From Campylobacter sp. CCUG 57310 (GTDB lineage: Bacteria > Campylobacterota > Campylobacteria > Campylobacterales > Campylobacteraceae): DNA of 35,371 nucleotides. The translations under genes were made by a program, and so were the position numbers. A model generated the notes under the pieces. It was not told the origin of the DNA, searched no databases, and was given only the letters and a program-made list of their open reading frames with translations. The stretch lies in the NCBI RefSeq assembly GCF_013201975.1, contig NZ_CP053846.1, forward strand, positions 1 to 35,371. The letters are read 5' to 3'. Shown piece after piece: positions 13,474 through 22,251 of the stretch; positions within the stretch are counted from its first letter, which is position 1; each line of letters opens with the position of its first letter.

Positions 13474-15320
13474 TGTGCTACTCCTAAATTTTTATCATCA
13501 TATAATTTCTTGTAAAGCTTGTAAGCCTCGCCTAAAAACTCTTTTTTGGATATATATTGCGTTATAGGTATCGGCGTTTGCATTTTCTTAATCTCAAAAC
13601 TTACCTTTTTACCGTATTTAGCAAGGTCGCTTTCAGTGGTCGCCGTTGCTCTATACATTTTGCCGTCATTAAAAACTATCATTTCGCCGTTATTCATACT
13701 TACGACTTCATCGTGTCTTATTGCTGGCTCTTTCTCAATTCTGTATCTATCTTCATTACTTAGCTTTCCTTTTTCGCCCTCTTTGCGATCCGAAAATTCT
13801 TTATCGATAAATCTTTGCTCCTTGACTGTATCTGCGTAATATTTAGTAACATCAGGGTTAATGCTCTTCATTAAAATATGCGTTCCCGTAGTGTCAAAAA
13901 TTTCTATTCTTTCAGAGCTTGCAGAGCTTATAATTTTTCCTACCACGTCAAGCTGTGAGGTCGATTGAAAAATAGGGATTATTGAAATTCCTAAAGCACG
14001 TGATTTACTCATAAGCCTACCGAAGCCGTCAATGACATAACTTCCTATTTCGTCAAACCAGCAAATAAAAGGAATTTCAGGCTCTACCGCCTTTTGCGCC
14101 TTTTCGGCTGCAACCCCTTTTAATAAGCCCAAAATAAGCTTTCCTAGCTGTTTTGGCGTGGTATCGCTTGCCATTGTAGGCAAGGTAACAAAAATAAATT
14201 TATTTCTTTGTATAGTTTCAAACAGTGATATAGTAGGCGTTTGAGTGTTAAAAACTCTTCCGTAATCGCTTTTTAAGCTAGTAATAACACCTATCCAAGC
14301 CGAAGCCGACATTGTGCTATCATAAGCTCCCTGTTCTGAATTTGTTTGCGCCTCTTTTTGTCTATTCTTAATCTCTTCTACGCTGGCGGTTAAAAATTTG
14401 CTCTTTTGCATTGAGATTGTAACGCTTACATAGGTTATAAAATCATCTAGTGCGGTGCTAAGATAAATTTTTTCTCTATATTTGATTGCGCTATCCACCA
14501 AAGCGTCAAGTGTCAAATAGTCCGCTAAAATTGAAAAGTCCAGTTTTAAATTTTCGTGATCCCTTTGCCACACTAAAAGCTTTAAGATATTTTTCATAAA
14601 TTCTTTTTGTTTAGCTTTCCACTCGTTCTCTTCTCCCTCTAGCAAAGCGGTTAAAATTTCATATAAAGCCTCTGCACTTCCGCTTAATAGTGGATTAATT
14701 GTGTGCGTGTTATCCATATCTAAAAAGTTAATATGTATAAAGTCGTCTTCTCTGCCTAAAGCGACAAATAAGCCGTAAATTTCCTTAGCAAACTCCAGCG
14801 TGCCTTTACCATCTACGCAAAGCCCCCCACCGTCATTTTTTAGCTGTTGTTCTATCATACCTTTCATTAAAACGGATTTTCCAGCTCCGATAGTCGCTAC
14901 GATTATTAAGTGCCTTTTAAACTGCTCTGCATTTAGCAATAAAGGTCTTACTATATTACCCTGCTTTCTAACCGATTTAACGGCGTTTCCTTGAAATTTC
15001 TTAACTTCAAGCCCTAAATTTATAAGATACTTTTTAGCTGGTATATTTTTCTCTATATTTTCGTTAGTTCTGTTATCTTTTTTATCCCTGCTAGTCAAAA
15101 AAGTAAAGAGTATAAAAAGGCTCGCCCAAAACGTTGTGTGAGCCGTAAAATGCACGTTATAGCTTTTGTAGTCCAGTAGCATTAATGCGTTGGCCACAAA
15201 AGCTATAAAAAAAATCAAGTAGATAAAATACCTAAACATTTCATCTTTAATAATCAAGGATTTAAAATTCGCTCTATCGGGTTTAAAAAATCGCTCTTTT
15301 ACAAATTCAACTTCTGCCAT
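13470..15320 (-). CDS. virD4: VirD4/TraG/DotL-type coupling protein
   Basis: A 616-residue ATPase. Two N-terminal membrane helices (about 30-50 and 62-78) anchor it. Walker A ATIGAGKS is at 142-149 and Walker B ICWFDEIG at 419-426, followed by the Gln-containing sensor region FQSTSQ. This is the T4CP layout: membrane anchor, RecA-like motor with an inserted helical domain, and a polar C-terminal tail. It brings the relaxase-DNA complex and protein substrates to the T4SS channel. It is preceded by the small relaxase candidate, whose last codons form its ribosome binding site (GAGGAT), and is followed by the 394-residue secreted protein. Confidence 0.88.
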   Translation of the reverse strand: MAEVEFVKERFFKPDRANFKSLIIKDEMFRYFIYLIFFIAFVANALMLLDYKSYNVHFTAHTTFWASLFILFTFLTSRDKKDNRTNENIEKNIPAKKYLINLGLEVKKFQGNAVKSVRKQGNIVRPLLLNAEQFKRHLIIVATIGAGKSVLMKGMIEQQLKNDGGGLCVDGKGTLEFAKEIYGLFVALGREDDFIHINFLDMDNTHTINPLLSGSAEALYEILTALLEGEENEWKAKQKEFMKNILKLLVWQRDHENLKLDFSILADYLTLDALVDSAIKYREKIYLSTALDDFITYVSVTISMQKSKFLTASVEEIKNRQKEAQTNSEQGAYDSTMSASAWIGVITSLKSDYGRVFNTQTPTISLFETIQRNKFIFVTLPTMASDTTPKQLGKLILGLLKGVAAEKAQKAVEPEIPFICWFDEIGSYVIDGFGRLMSKSRALGISIIPIFQSTSQLDVVGKIISSASSERIEIFDTTGTHILMKSINPDVTKYYADTVKEQRFIDKEFSDRKEGEKGKLSNEDRYRIEKEPAIRHDEVVSMNNGEMIVFNDGKMYRATATTESDLAKYGKKVSFEIKKMQTPIPITQYISKKEFLGEAYKLYKKLYDDKNLGVAQ

Positions 15321-15321
15321 T

Positions 15322-15819
15322 TTAAAAATCCTCGTCTTCTTCTTTATCTGCGCTGTGCTTATCTCTTGTAAAAACTATATGCAAGTGTGGCTCTTCCTGG
15401 TTAAAGTGATAAGCGCAGATGATCGCATTTACTCTTAAAAAGGTTTTTACTGCATAATCCGAAAAGTCTTTTAAAACTGATAAAATTTCGCTTGCACTGC
15501 TTATATTGTTTTGCATACAGTAGCTTAAAATATCGGTATAAACTAGCAAATTATCAACTCTTTCATACCCTATATTTCTAACCTCTTGTATAGTATCTCT
15601 ATCCTTGCCCCTGCTTAAAAATTCATCTCTTAGCAAGATTTCTTCGTTTGGTATATAGTAAGCGTTTATTTGGCTTCTTGAATTTCTATGCTTTTCAGTT
15701 GTGTTAAAAAGGTAGCCAAAGAAATTTATTGCGTGTCTATCGCTTTGAAAATTTGCCGTTGAAGTAGTAGCGAATTTCAACTGCTTATTAATTATCATTT
15801 TGCCAAAGTCTAAATTCAT
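15322..15819 (-). CDS. Small HUH-type relaxase candidate
   Basis: A 165-residue protein. Near the C-terminus, YHFNQEEPHLHIVF carries three His (138, 145, 147) in the order seen in motif III of relaxases (H-x-D/N, then P-H-x-H). Upstream Tyr pairs (54-55, Y95, Y100) could serve as nucleophile, and residues 29-50 are rich in His and Arg. Most relaxases are longer and have extra domains, so this would be a minimal single-domain form. It overlaps the upstream gene by ATGA and directly precedes the coupling protein. It ends in KEEDEDF, an acidic tail shared with three other proteins here. Alternative: a degenerate or accessory relaxosome protein. Confidence 0.55.
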   Translation of the reverse strand: MNLDFGKMIINKQLKFATTSTANFQSDRHAINFFGYLFNTTEKHRNSRSQINAYYIPNEEILLRDEFLSRGKDRDTIQEVRNIGYERVDNLLVYTDILSYCMQNNISSASEILSVLKDFSDYAVKTFLRVNAIICAYHFNQEEPHLHIVFTRDKHSADKEEDEDF

Positions 15820-16808
15820 TTTATAAGCCCCTCTTGTCTTAGTGCGTTCTCATAAAAATTAATACTGGCTATAATCTTTTCTTGTGTATCGGGCGTTTCG
15901 TGATACTCTTCCAAATCGTTTATTTTCTCTTTTTCCTCTTGTAAAATTTCGTTTGCTAATCTCTCTTCATCTAAGATATTTTGCGGAATTAAATTTTTAA
16001 ATAGTGCATACTTAAAAAATAGTCCTGCGCCGTGTCTTTTAACGCTGTTAAGATCGGCGTTATCCAAAGCCCCTATAAGTTCGTATTGTGTAAAATTCTC
16101 TGCTAAAACGACCAAATTTGCCGTTCCTATGTTTAAGCCTTGAATATGATTACTCCAAAGCTCCATTAAAAAATATTCGGCTATATTGCCGTTTTGCTCC
16201 AAAATCTCTTTATAATTTATTTCAGTTTCTGCCGAAACGTGATAATCTCTTATCTTCTCAAAAATTTTGCTATACAAAGGGTAGTTTTGTATCTCTTTCA
16301 CTTCTTCAAGCTTAGTAAGTTCCAAATCGTTCATATCGTGAAAAATATTCTCTGTCAAGAAAATATCGTTATTTCCATAAACTCTAAAGAAATTTTTTGA
16401 TAGCTTATTGATATTTGTTTCTACTCTATCTTTTTTTATCTCCGTTCGATACTTGAAAAAATTTACTATCTTTTCGGTAGGTATATCCCAGTAACTCTGT
16501 TTCTTTGCCTTAATAAAACCCTCTTTAAAAGTGTCTTGATAAGTTATATTGCATACTGATATATCTATTTGCTTTTTTAGATAGATAAACATTGCCACTA
16601 AGCAGATTAAAAAGGTTAGATATATATAAATGCTTGAATAGGTTTTATCAGTCATAAATAGCATATAAACGCCCCATATTACACCGATACCACCTAATGT
16701 CATACTTTTTATTACTTGTCTTTCGGACTTATCCGAAAACGGCAAGCTTGCAATAAAAAAAACCATAATAACCAGGAATATAATTGTTAGCGTGATAGCT
16801 ATTGTCAT
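15816..16808 (-). CDS. Membrane-anchored T4SS protein, possibly DotM/TrbA-like
   Basis: A 330-residue protein with three N-terminal membrane helices (about 4-22, 33-52, 58-78) and a 250-residue cytoplasmic domain. DotM/TrbA of I-type systems has the same plan and acts with DotL, whose counterpart here (13470-15320) is encoded nearby. The C-terminal stretch with LIGALDNADLNSVKRHGAG, followed by a Phe-rich helix, could correspond to the conserved DotM end, but the match is loose. It overlaps both neighbours by ATGA. If not DotM-like, it is an unidentified cytoplasm-facing transfer protein. Confidence 0.5.
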   Translation of the reverse strand: MTIAITLTIIFLVIMVFFIASLPFSDKSERQVIKSMTLGGIGVIWGVYMLFMTDKTYSSIYIYLTFLICLVAMFIYLKKQIDISVCNITYQDTFKEGFIKAKKQSYWDIPTEKIVNFFKYRTEIKKDRVETNINKLSKNFFRVYGNNDIFLTENIFHDMNDLELTKLEEVKEIQNYPLYSKIFEKIRDYHVSAETEINYKEILEQNGNIAEYFLMELWSNHIQGLNIGTANLVVLAENFTQYELIGALDNADLNSVKRHGAGLFFKYALFKNLIPQNILDEERLANEILQEEKEKINDLEEYHETPDTQEKIIASINFYENALRQEGLIK

Positions 16809-17155
16809 TTTATTACACCCTCTTTAAAGTCGTTTGTATTCTCCGTGTCTATTTCATTGCTTTTAAGTTTTATTTGCTGTGTCATCAAGAAATTTATAGC
16901 CTTATCCTGCAATAAACTATCCTCTTTTACCTTTTGAATTTTTAAGAGTAGGTCATTTTGTATTTTCAAAATTTCGTTATACTCTCTGTATTTTTCCTCT
17001 AGCTCTTGTTGCGCTTGCATATTTTGCTTATATGCCTCTTCAACTTCCATTATTGCCTGCTGTTTAGTTTGATTTATAGTGCCAACGCAAGAAATTTTAT
17101 AGCACTTGGCATTTAGCAAAGATACCAGCACAAAGATAGATAATAAAACTCTCAT
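16805..17155 (-). CDS. Secreted coiled-coil protein
   Basis: A 116-residue protein with a signal peptide (1-16), Cys at 18 and 23 just after cleavage, and a long charged coiled coil (about 28-100). It resembles in plan the three small secreted proteins at 5661-6591. A minor-pilin or VirB5-like role is possible from size, signal peptide and helices. AAGGG precedes the ATG. It follows the intrinsic terminator after the pilin-like gene, so it would be made only from read-through. Confidence 0.55.
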   Translation of the reverse strand: MRVLLSIFVLVSLLNAKCYKISCVGTINQTKQQAIMEVEEAYKQNMQAQQELEEKYREYNEILKIQNDLLLKIQKVKEDSLLQDKAINFLMTQQIKLKSNEIDTENTNDFKEGVIK

Positions 17156-17170
17156 ATAAAACCCTTAATT

Positions 17171-17197
17171 AAAAAAAGTGCTACAAAGTAGCACTTT
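17171..17197 (-). terminator. Intrinsic terminator after the pilin-like gene
   Basis: On the minus strand AAAGTGCTAC and GTAGCACTTT form a perfect 10-bp stem with a TTT loop, followed by a run of T. It begins three bases after the stop of the 17200-17595 gene. It lies inside the long leftward block, so it should set a step in transcript level, with more pilin-like message than downstream genes. Confidence 0.85.
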
Positions 17198-17199
17198 CA

Positions 17200-17595
17200 T
17201 TATAAACCTAACGCCGAAGTCCAGTAATTTTTTAATACAAGCAAGCCTTTAAGGCTATCTTGTAATAAAAATGTTCCGATTAAAGCGTCTATCAATACGC
17301 CTACTACCGCACCGACTACGGCTGCGATAGCCATTGTATAGCCTATTTTATTACTTTCCTCGTGTTGATTGCCCTCTTTTTTAGCGTGTCTATACCCCAT
17401 AAACATACCGCCCAAAAAGGCTATAACCGGCGTCCACCCGATAACGTTTTTCATAAACGTTCCCGAAGTAGTAGTTACCGAAGTATCAAGGTTTTTAACA
17501 ACCTTATCTACGTTATCAAATTCTCCAGCTCCAAACGCAACGCTTGTGCCTAAAAGCAATAACATAAAACACAAAATTAAATTACTTTTTTTCAT
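17200..17595 (-). CDS. Small membrane T4SS protein, VirB2 pilin- or IcmD/TraR-like
   Basis: I use the ATG at 17595 (131 residues) because the GAGGAT sequence lies 8-9 bases upstream. The earlier start at 17634 would bury the signal peptide. Residues 1-22 are a signal peptide (ending VAFGAG). Two or three hydrophobic Gly-rich helices follow (about 45-65, 83-105 and a weaker one to 120), separated by a short charged loop. This is the plan of VirB2-type pilins and of IcmD/TraR. The strong terminator just downstream suggests high expression, as for a major pilin. Without a search I cannot choose between the two. Confidence 0.6.
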   Translation of the reverse strand: MKKSNLILCFMLLLLGTSVAFGAGEFDNVDKVVKNLDTSVTTTSGTFMKNVIGWTPVIAFLGGMFMGYRHAKKEGNQHEESNKIGYTMAIAAVVGAVVGVLIDALIGTFLLQDSLKGLLVLKNYWTSALGL

Positions 17596-17596
17596 C

Positions 17597-17902
17597 TTAA
17601 AAATCCTCGTCTTCTGGTCTTTCCGCAAAGTCAATTTTTGTATAAAAACCTTTTACGGATAAATCTAAAGTTAAAAGATCGCCCTTAGCGTTTCTTATGC
17701 TCTCGCCGTCTATAAGTTTTTTCATATCGTTATTGTTTAAAACTCTTCCGAACGCCTTTTGATTGTAAGGTATATGAAAATCGCACTCTCCACTATTAAA
17801 CCACTCTTTACCGTCTTTTTGCGGTTGATAGCCAGTGCAATAAATCATTTTTTCGCCTTTTTTTAAAGTGCCTTTTTGACACAAAGGACATACAGTTGCC
17901 AT
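17597..17902 (-). CDS. Zinc-ribbon protein resembling topoisomerase C-terminal repeats
   Basis: A 101-residue protein with C5-x2-C8, C22 and C40 in the order of a topoisomerase I C-terminal zinc-ribbon repeat (CPLCQKGTL, then a Cys strand, then C-D-F-H-I). The typical topoisomerase repeat continues with G-x-x-L and DMKKLIDGE, both seen here. Such domains bind single-stranded DNA, so it may coat or guide the transferred strand. It ends ERPEDEDF, an acidic tail with terminal Phe shared with three other proteins. The codons for that tail also form the ribosome binding site of the pilin-like gene. AAGGAG precedes its own ATG. Confidence 0.65.
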   Translation of the reverse strand: MATVCPLCQKGTLKKGEKMIYCTGYQPQKDGKEWFNSGECDFHIPYNQKAFGRVLNNNDMKKLIDGESIRNAKGDLLTLDLSVKGFYTKIDFAERPEDEDF

Positions 17903-17912
17903 TTTTTACTCC

Positions 17913-18560
17913 TTAATTTGTTAATTGTTTTTGCCAGTATTGACTTATAACATCAAATAAATTTTTATTATCAGGGATAAATAAAGCCTCACTTGCTATA
18001 TAAGCCCACACTATATAAATAATACTCACGCATATAAAACTTATCACGCTAAAGGATAAAACAGTTAGATAATCTTGCTTGTAATTGTCTTTTACCGCCT
18101 GCATTGTGCCGTAGCCAAAGCCTACGATCAAAACTAAAAACGGCATATTATAAAACACGATACGTCCTACGGTTTGCACCATTAGCAAAGTTGAATACGC
18201 ACCTAAAGCGTCATTTGTTGCACCTCCTCCTACTAAAGCTAAAACAGCACCCCTGCTATTAGCCCAAAAGATTTTAAAGATTTTTTGCGAATAAAAATTT
18301 GCTTCGTTCAGGTTAGTAACATCAAGTATCTTAATTACCGTTATAAACAGCATACAAAACACAAAATGCACTACAAAAGCAAGTAAAACAACGTTTAATA
18401 TACTAAAACCGCTTGTAGTGTTGTCTTTTGCTTTCATAAGCCCCCTAATCATCACTACGCCAAAAGGTAGCATAGCAAAAGCCAAAGCGCAAGCACCAAA
18501 AACGGTAGCGGTTGATATTAAGTGAGTTCCAGCGTTAAAATTTGTTGTAAAATCTCCCAT
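17913..18560 (-). CDS. Polytopic T4SS membrane protein
   Basis: A 215-residue protein with about five membrane helices (near 18-40, 52-80, 122-150, 165-190 and a weaker one) and short polar ends. It lies between the VirB4 ATPase and the zinc-ribbon/pilin-like genes. That position is typical of an inner-membrane transfer component such as TraQ/TraW-class or VirB6-class proteins. I see no diagnostic motif. AGGG precedes the ATG. Confidence 0.6.
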   Translation of the reverse strand: MGDFTTNFNAGTHLISTATVFGACALAFAMLPFGVVMIRGLMKAKDNTTSGFSILNVVLLAFVVHFVFCMLFITVIKILDVTNLNEANFYSQKIFKIFWANSRGAVLALVGGGATNDALGAYSTLLMVQTVGRIVFYNMPFLVLIVGFGYGTMQAVKDNYKQDYLTVLSFSVISFICVSIIYIVWAYIASEALFIPDNKNLFDVISQYWQKQLTN

Positions 18561-18568
18561 TTTAAACC

Positions 18569-20908
18569 CTATGCCACTATCTTATTTGGATCGCTATTAA
18601 ATAGCCTCTCTTCAAAGCTAGTAATAGGCAATTTCATACTAAACACGCCCTTAGAATACCATACGCAAAGCTCAAAGCGTTCTATCGTTTCAAGCATTTT
18701 AACTACGCTTTCTTCGGGATTTAAAACCCTTGTAATACTATCTATAAACTCCCTCTTCTTATCAGGCGAAGTCATTAAAATTCTTGTATCGACTATTTCC
18801 GCCATATTTTGCGGAATTTGCGATAGTTGTTGCGCTATAAGTATTAAATGCACGCCGTATTTTCTAGCCTCTAGTGCTAACTTTTCAAGCAATACGCAAA
18901 AATAAGGCACTCTAAAGAAATTTGCGCTCTCTTCCATAACGTAGATTTTTTTAGATATTGACTTGCTCTCAAACTTCCTTTTTAGCGCATAAGCACGGTC
19001 TTTCAAGTAAGTTTTTTGGAAGATACTTACAAAAATCGGCACGAAAAGGCTATTTTCTTTAAAGTTATTCAAGTCCATACTTAAAAAATTAGTATTTACG
19101 GTATCTTCTGTATCAAAATTTGAAAAAAGCCCTAAATCATCGACATCTTTTAGCTTCTTAGCCAAACTTGCGTAATCAGCCCTTAAATCCTCTGAAATTT
19201 GTTGATTTTCCGCTTCTATTTTCGCCATTTTAATTACGTCTTCTAGTAGCGGTTTCTTTAAAAATTCAAACTCTGACGGCAACTCTTTAAGATACTCATT
19301 TTCGCTAAAGCCCAAATTGATAATTTTGTTTCTTAGCTCTTTGTTTCTTATATCCCTTACTCTGTATTTTTGGAATTCTTGCTCGCCGTTATAAATTTTT
19401 CTTAAAATACTGCTATATCTTGCTATTTCCGATGAAGTTAATGTATCTGTTCCGTGTTGTGAGCTTAGAATAAGACTTATTAAGTCCGCTGAAAAAATTA
19501 GATCGGCTTCAAAGACTTCTTCATTTGTATTGTCTAAATTCACTATGTTATAACTAAAATGTGCTAAATCACTCTCTACGTGCGCTATGCTGTTATCTTT
19601 ATTGCTCTTTAAAAATTCAATAAGTTTTTTATTGCTAAAGCCTATATCATAGTATCTTACTATAACCTTGTCTTTATCAAGATTATTAGCCTTTGCGGTC
19701 TTATAATCTACGTCTAGCATAGTCGTTAAAATCTTCTGCATTGTAAAGCTTTTGCCAGCTCCAGTGTTAGCAACTATAAATGTGTGTGGGTTAAAATTAT
19801 CATCAGCAAAAGAATAATTTATAAAGCTTCCGTTCTTATCAAACCCCCAAAAATCCGCATTTTTAGTTCTTTCTTTATGCACGCAACTTACATAATTCGC
19901 CAAAAAGTCAATCGGTGCTAAAAAGTCGTATTCGCTATCCCTAAATTTTAAAGGCGTTTTTTGTAGGCTCTTAGTTTTAAAAATATCCTTTTTGATAAAA
20001 TTTACCTTTAAAGCCGTTCCGAAGTTTCCTAAGATACTCTCGTCAAGGCGTTTAAAGTGCGCTGTGCTATTTACTATAACTAGCTTCTGTTCGCCGTTAT
20101 CGTAAGCCTCTTTAAGTTGCAAAAAGTGCGATTTCTTACCAGTCCATTTAGCGGTATTTATAAGCCTTGCGATATGATTTTCTATGCTCTGCCTGCCTAT
20201 GTCAAAATAAGTCCATACTGCGCCGTCAAAATCCATTTTATAAAGGCTTTGTATATTTGTTTTGCCTACGTTCTCCAGCGTCTTATAAGACTGGTATAAG
20301 TCCGTGTGATTTAGGTTTTGATATATGTTTTCCCTTGCAAGCTTTGAAAAAATCTGATAATTACTCTCTAAGGCTGAATTGAAATTTAGTGATATAGTCC
20401 TATGAATATCTTTGTCTTGTATATAGTAGTGATTTTGTAAGAAAAGGTCTAGGATAGAATTTGCTAATTCTTCTCCAGTAAGCAAACTGACTTTAAATTT
20501 ATCTGCTATGCTCTTAACTATATTCTTGTTATAAGAAAAGATATACTGCTTATGGTAAAACTTATCTTTAAAAACTACATACCAAAAAAAGCTGTCTTTG
20601 CTGTTGCTGTAAGTTCTGTAAATTTCATCTACTCCCAAATCGTCCAAATAAACTGGGATATTGCTTTTACTCTCTATTTTGATACCGTATAAATTTTTAT
20701 ACATAGTATTGACGACTATATGATCCTCTGCTATATCGTCAATAATTAGCCCTCTATTTGAATAAAAATCATTAAAAAACTCTTTAATCGGTGCTAAAAT
20801 TCTACTAAATAGAGTTTGATTTATAGTCCCCTGCGCTTTTTCTGATTTATAAACAAAGTAAATAACTATACAAATCGCTATGATAACAAGTAATAATATA
20901 GGGTTCAT
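18569..20908 (-). CDS. virB4: VirB4/TraU (DotO)-type T4SS ATPase
   Basis: A 779-residue ATPase with an N-terminal membrane anchor (1-20). Walker A ANTGAGKS is at 380-387, Walker B IYVMEES at 655-661, and a QQ sensor at 693-694 follows, as in the VirB4/TraC/TraU family. The length and the long N-terminal domain before the P-loop fit the family. It powers pilus and channel assembly at the inner membrane. It starts on an ATGA overlap with the transglycosylase gene. It is the clearest evidence, with the coupling protein, that this is a conjugative T4SS locus. Confidence 0.9.
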   Translation of the reverse strand: MNPILLLVIIAICIVIYFVYKSEKAQGTINQTLFSRILAPIKEFFNDFYSNRGLIIDDIAEDHIVVNTMYKNLYGIKIESKSNIPVYLDDLGVDEIYRTYSNSKDSFFWYVVFKDKFYHKQYIFSYNKNIVKSIADKFKVSLLTGEELANSILDLFLQNHYYIQDKDIHRTISLNFNSALESNYQIFSKLARENIYQNLNHTDLYQSYKTLENVGKTNIQSLYKMDFDGAVWTYFDIGRQSIENHIARLINTAKWTGKKSHFLQLKEAYDNGEQKLVIVNSTAHFKRLDESILGNFGTALKVNFIKKDIFKTKSLQKTPLKFRDSEYDFLAPIDFLANYVSCVHKERTKNADFWGFDKNGSFINYSFADDNFNPHTFIVANTGAGKSFTMQKILTTMLDVDYKTAKANNLDKDKVIVRYYDIGFSNKKLIEFLKSNKDNSIAHVESDLAHFSYNIVNLDNTNEEVFEADLIFSADLISLILSSQHGTDTLTSSEIARYSSILRKIYNGEQEFQKYRVRDIRNKELRNKIINLGFSENEYLKELPSEFEFLKKPLLEDVIKMAKIEAENQQISEDLRADYASLAKKLKDVDDLGLFSNFDTEDTVNTNFLSMDLNNFKENSLFVPIFVSIFQKTYLKDRAYALKRKFESKSISKKIYVMEESANFFRVPYFCVLLEKLALEARKYGVHLILIAQQLSQIPQNMAEIVDTRILMTSPDKKREFIDSITRVLNPEESVVKMLETIERFELCVWYSKGVFSMKLPITSFEERLFNSDPNKIVA

Positions 20909-21498
20909 CTATTCTCTTCCTCTCCGAAAAAATTATTAAAATGGTTAATGAATTTTGCGTAATAATTGTAGTTTTGCTTCTTAGCAAATCCCTTGTTATA
21001 GCACTCGATAGCCTCTTTTGCCGTTTCGTATTTACTACCGCAAAGCAATAAAACGTCTTTTGATTTATTGATATTGTATTCAGGCTCGAATATATACTCC
21101 AGCTCGTCTTTGGTTAAATTTTGTTTTGAAATTTGCATAAGCCCAAAATCAATATTAAAGTCAAAATCCCAAAAAAAGCTCGATAATTCAAGCATTGCGC
21201 CTTTATCTTCGCTTGATATGCTAACTGCATATCTGTTACTATCATACTTTGAGGCTCTAAAGCTATAAACGCTATCTTTAAAGCCATTTTTTAAGTAATC
21301 GATCATCTCTTTATTGTCGGTCAAAAAAGAGATAATAAAAGGCTTAAAATCACTCTCCGTCTTAGCTATTGTATAAAGCACTCTTACATCGATATTGTTA
21401 TCATAAGCAATCTTTTTTAAGCTATCTGCTATCTCTTGCCTTATGTCCGCCTGCAAGAAATTTATTAAAGCCAGTAGTAGTAAAAAACCTCTCTTCAT
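20905..21498 (-). CDS. VirB1-like lytic transglycosylase
   Basis: I use the ATG at 21498 (197 residues), which has TTAAGG nine bases upstream, rather than the TTG two codons earlier. A signal peptide (1-17) leads to an SLT-type domain: the candidate catalytic Glu is in IAKTESDF (about residue 48), FGLMQIS is at about 118-124, and the later ECYNKG matches the third motif. It would open peptidoglycan for the T4SS. An insertion between the first two motifs is longer than usual. Its stop overlaps the virB4 start. Confidence 0.8.
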   Translation of the reverse strand: MKRGFLLLLALINFLQADIRQEIADSLKKIAYDNNIDVRVLYTIAKTESDFKPFIISFLTDNKEMIDYLKNGFKDSVYSFRASKYDSNRYAVSISSEDKGAMLELSSFFWDFDFNIDFGLMQISKQNLTKDELEYIFEPEYNINKSKDVLLLCGSKYETAKEAIECYNKGFAKKQNYNYYAKFINHFNNFFGEEENR

Positions 21499-21509
21499 CT
21501 GCAAAAACC

Positions 21510-22229
21510 TTAATTATTGCCTTTTGTTACCATTTCTATTTCAAAGCTATTTATATACATACCGTAAGGGTTGCTATCAGTGCTTCGCTCCAGGCTAAAA
21601 TCTCCGTTTGCTTTTATCCTTACTATTCCGCTCTCGCTTCTATATTTTCCCAAAGCTAGGATATAAGAATTTGTAGCTACTTTTATACTTATATCGATTT
21701 TATAGGTGTTTTCGTTATACTCAAAAGAGTTGATTTGATAATTAACTATATTGATATATTCAGGTAGCTTGTCGGTCGCTATTGCGTTTATAAGCCACTG
21801 CAAATAGCTAACAAATTGTCCTACTGCGTCTTTATTTTCTTTGTTTAAAAAGTGCAAATAAATATCGCCTAAATTTTTTGAGTTTTCCAAAATGTTTTTA
21901 TAGTTTTGTATATTTGTTTTGTTAAAGCCGTCCGTAAGCATAAATCTACTGGCTATAAAATTATTCACAAAAATACTAACCGCAAATTGCTTTAAATACT
22001 CTGCCTTTAACGGTGTCTTAACAACCTTGATCGCTCTTCCGTCTGTTGTTGTTAAGACTACTTTACTATTGTTTTCATAAATAGTTTGCTCCAACTTCTT
22101 CATTTGTCCGTTTATACTGCTTAACTGGTAAGCAAATACCAGCAAAGCTATAATCATACCCCAAAAGATATATTTCCAGTTTTTACCGAAAAACATCTCG
22201 CATTTAAACGATAAGCTTTCTTCTCTCAT
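21510..22229 (-). CDS. VirB8/TraM (DotI)-like assembly protein
   Basis: A 239-residue bitopic protein: a short cytoplasmic N-terminus, one membrane helix (about 20-37), a coiled linker, then a periplasmic domain of about 170 residues ending in beta strands. The end, NPYGMYINSFEI (from residue 220), matches the final strand pattern of VirB8-like domains (N-P-x-G followed by alternating hydrophobics). It scaffolds the inner-membrane complex. Position next to VirB1 and VirB4 homologues agrees. Confidence 0.7.
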   Translation of the reverse strand: MREESLSFKCEMFFGKNWKYIFWGMIIALLVFAYQLSSINGQMKKLEQTIYENNSKVVLTTTDGRAIKVVKTPLKAEYLKQFAVSIFVNNFIASRFMLTDGFNKTNIQNYKNILENSKNLGDIYLHFLNKENKDAVGQFVSYLQWLINAIATDKLPEYINIVNYQINSFEYNENTYKIDISIKVATNSYILALGKYRSESGIVRIKANGDFSLERSTDSNPYGMYINSFEIEMVTKGNN

Positions 22230-22251
22230 ACCTAAAACCTCTTACTTTCTG

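Noticed and set aside
12284-13567. Several plus-strand frames opposite the secreted-protein gene
   Set aside because: They lie antisense to a well-supported gene with a signal peptide and ribosome binding site. Their translations are Ser/Leu/Phe-rich, as expected for the complement of charged AT-rich coding sequence.
17596-17634. Longer start for the pilin-like protein
   Set aside because: It would place 13 charged residues before the signal peptide and overlap the upstream gene. The ATG at 17595 has GAGGAT correctly spaced.
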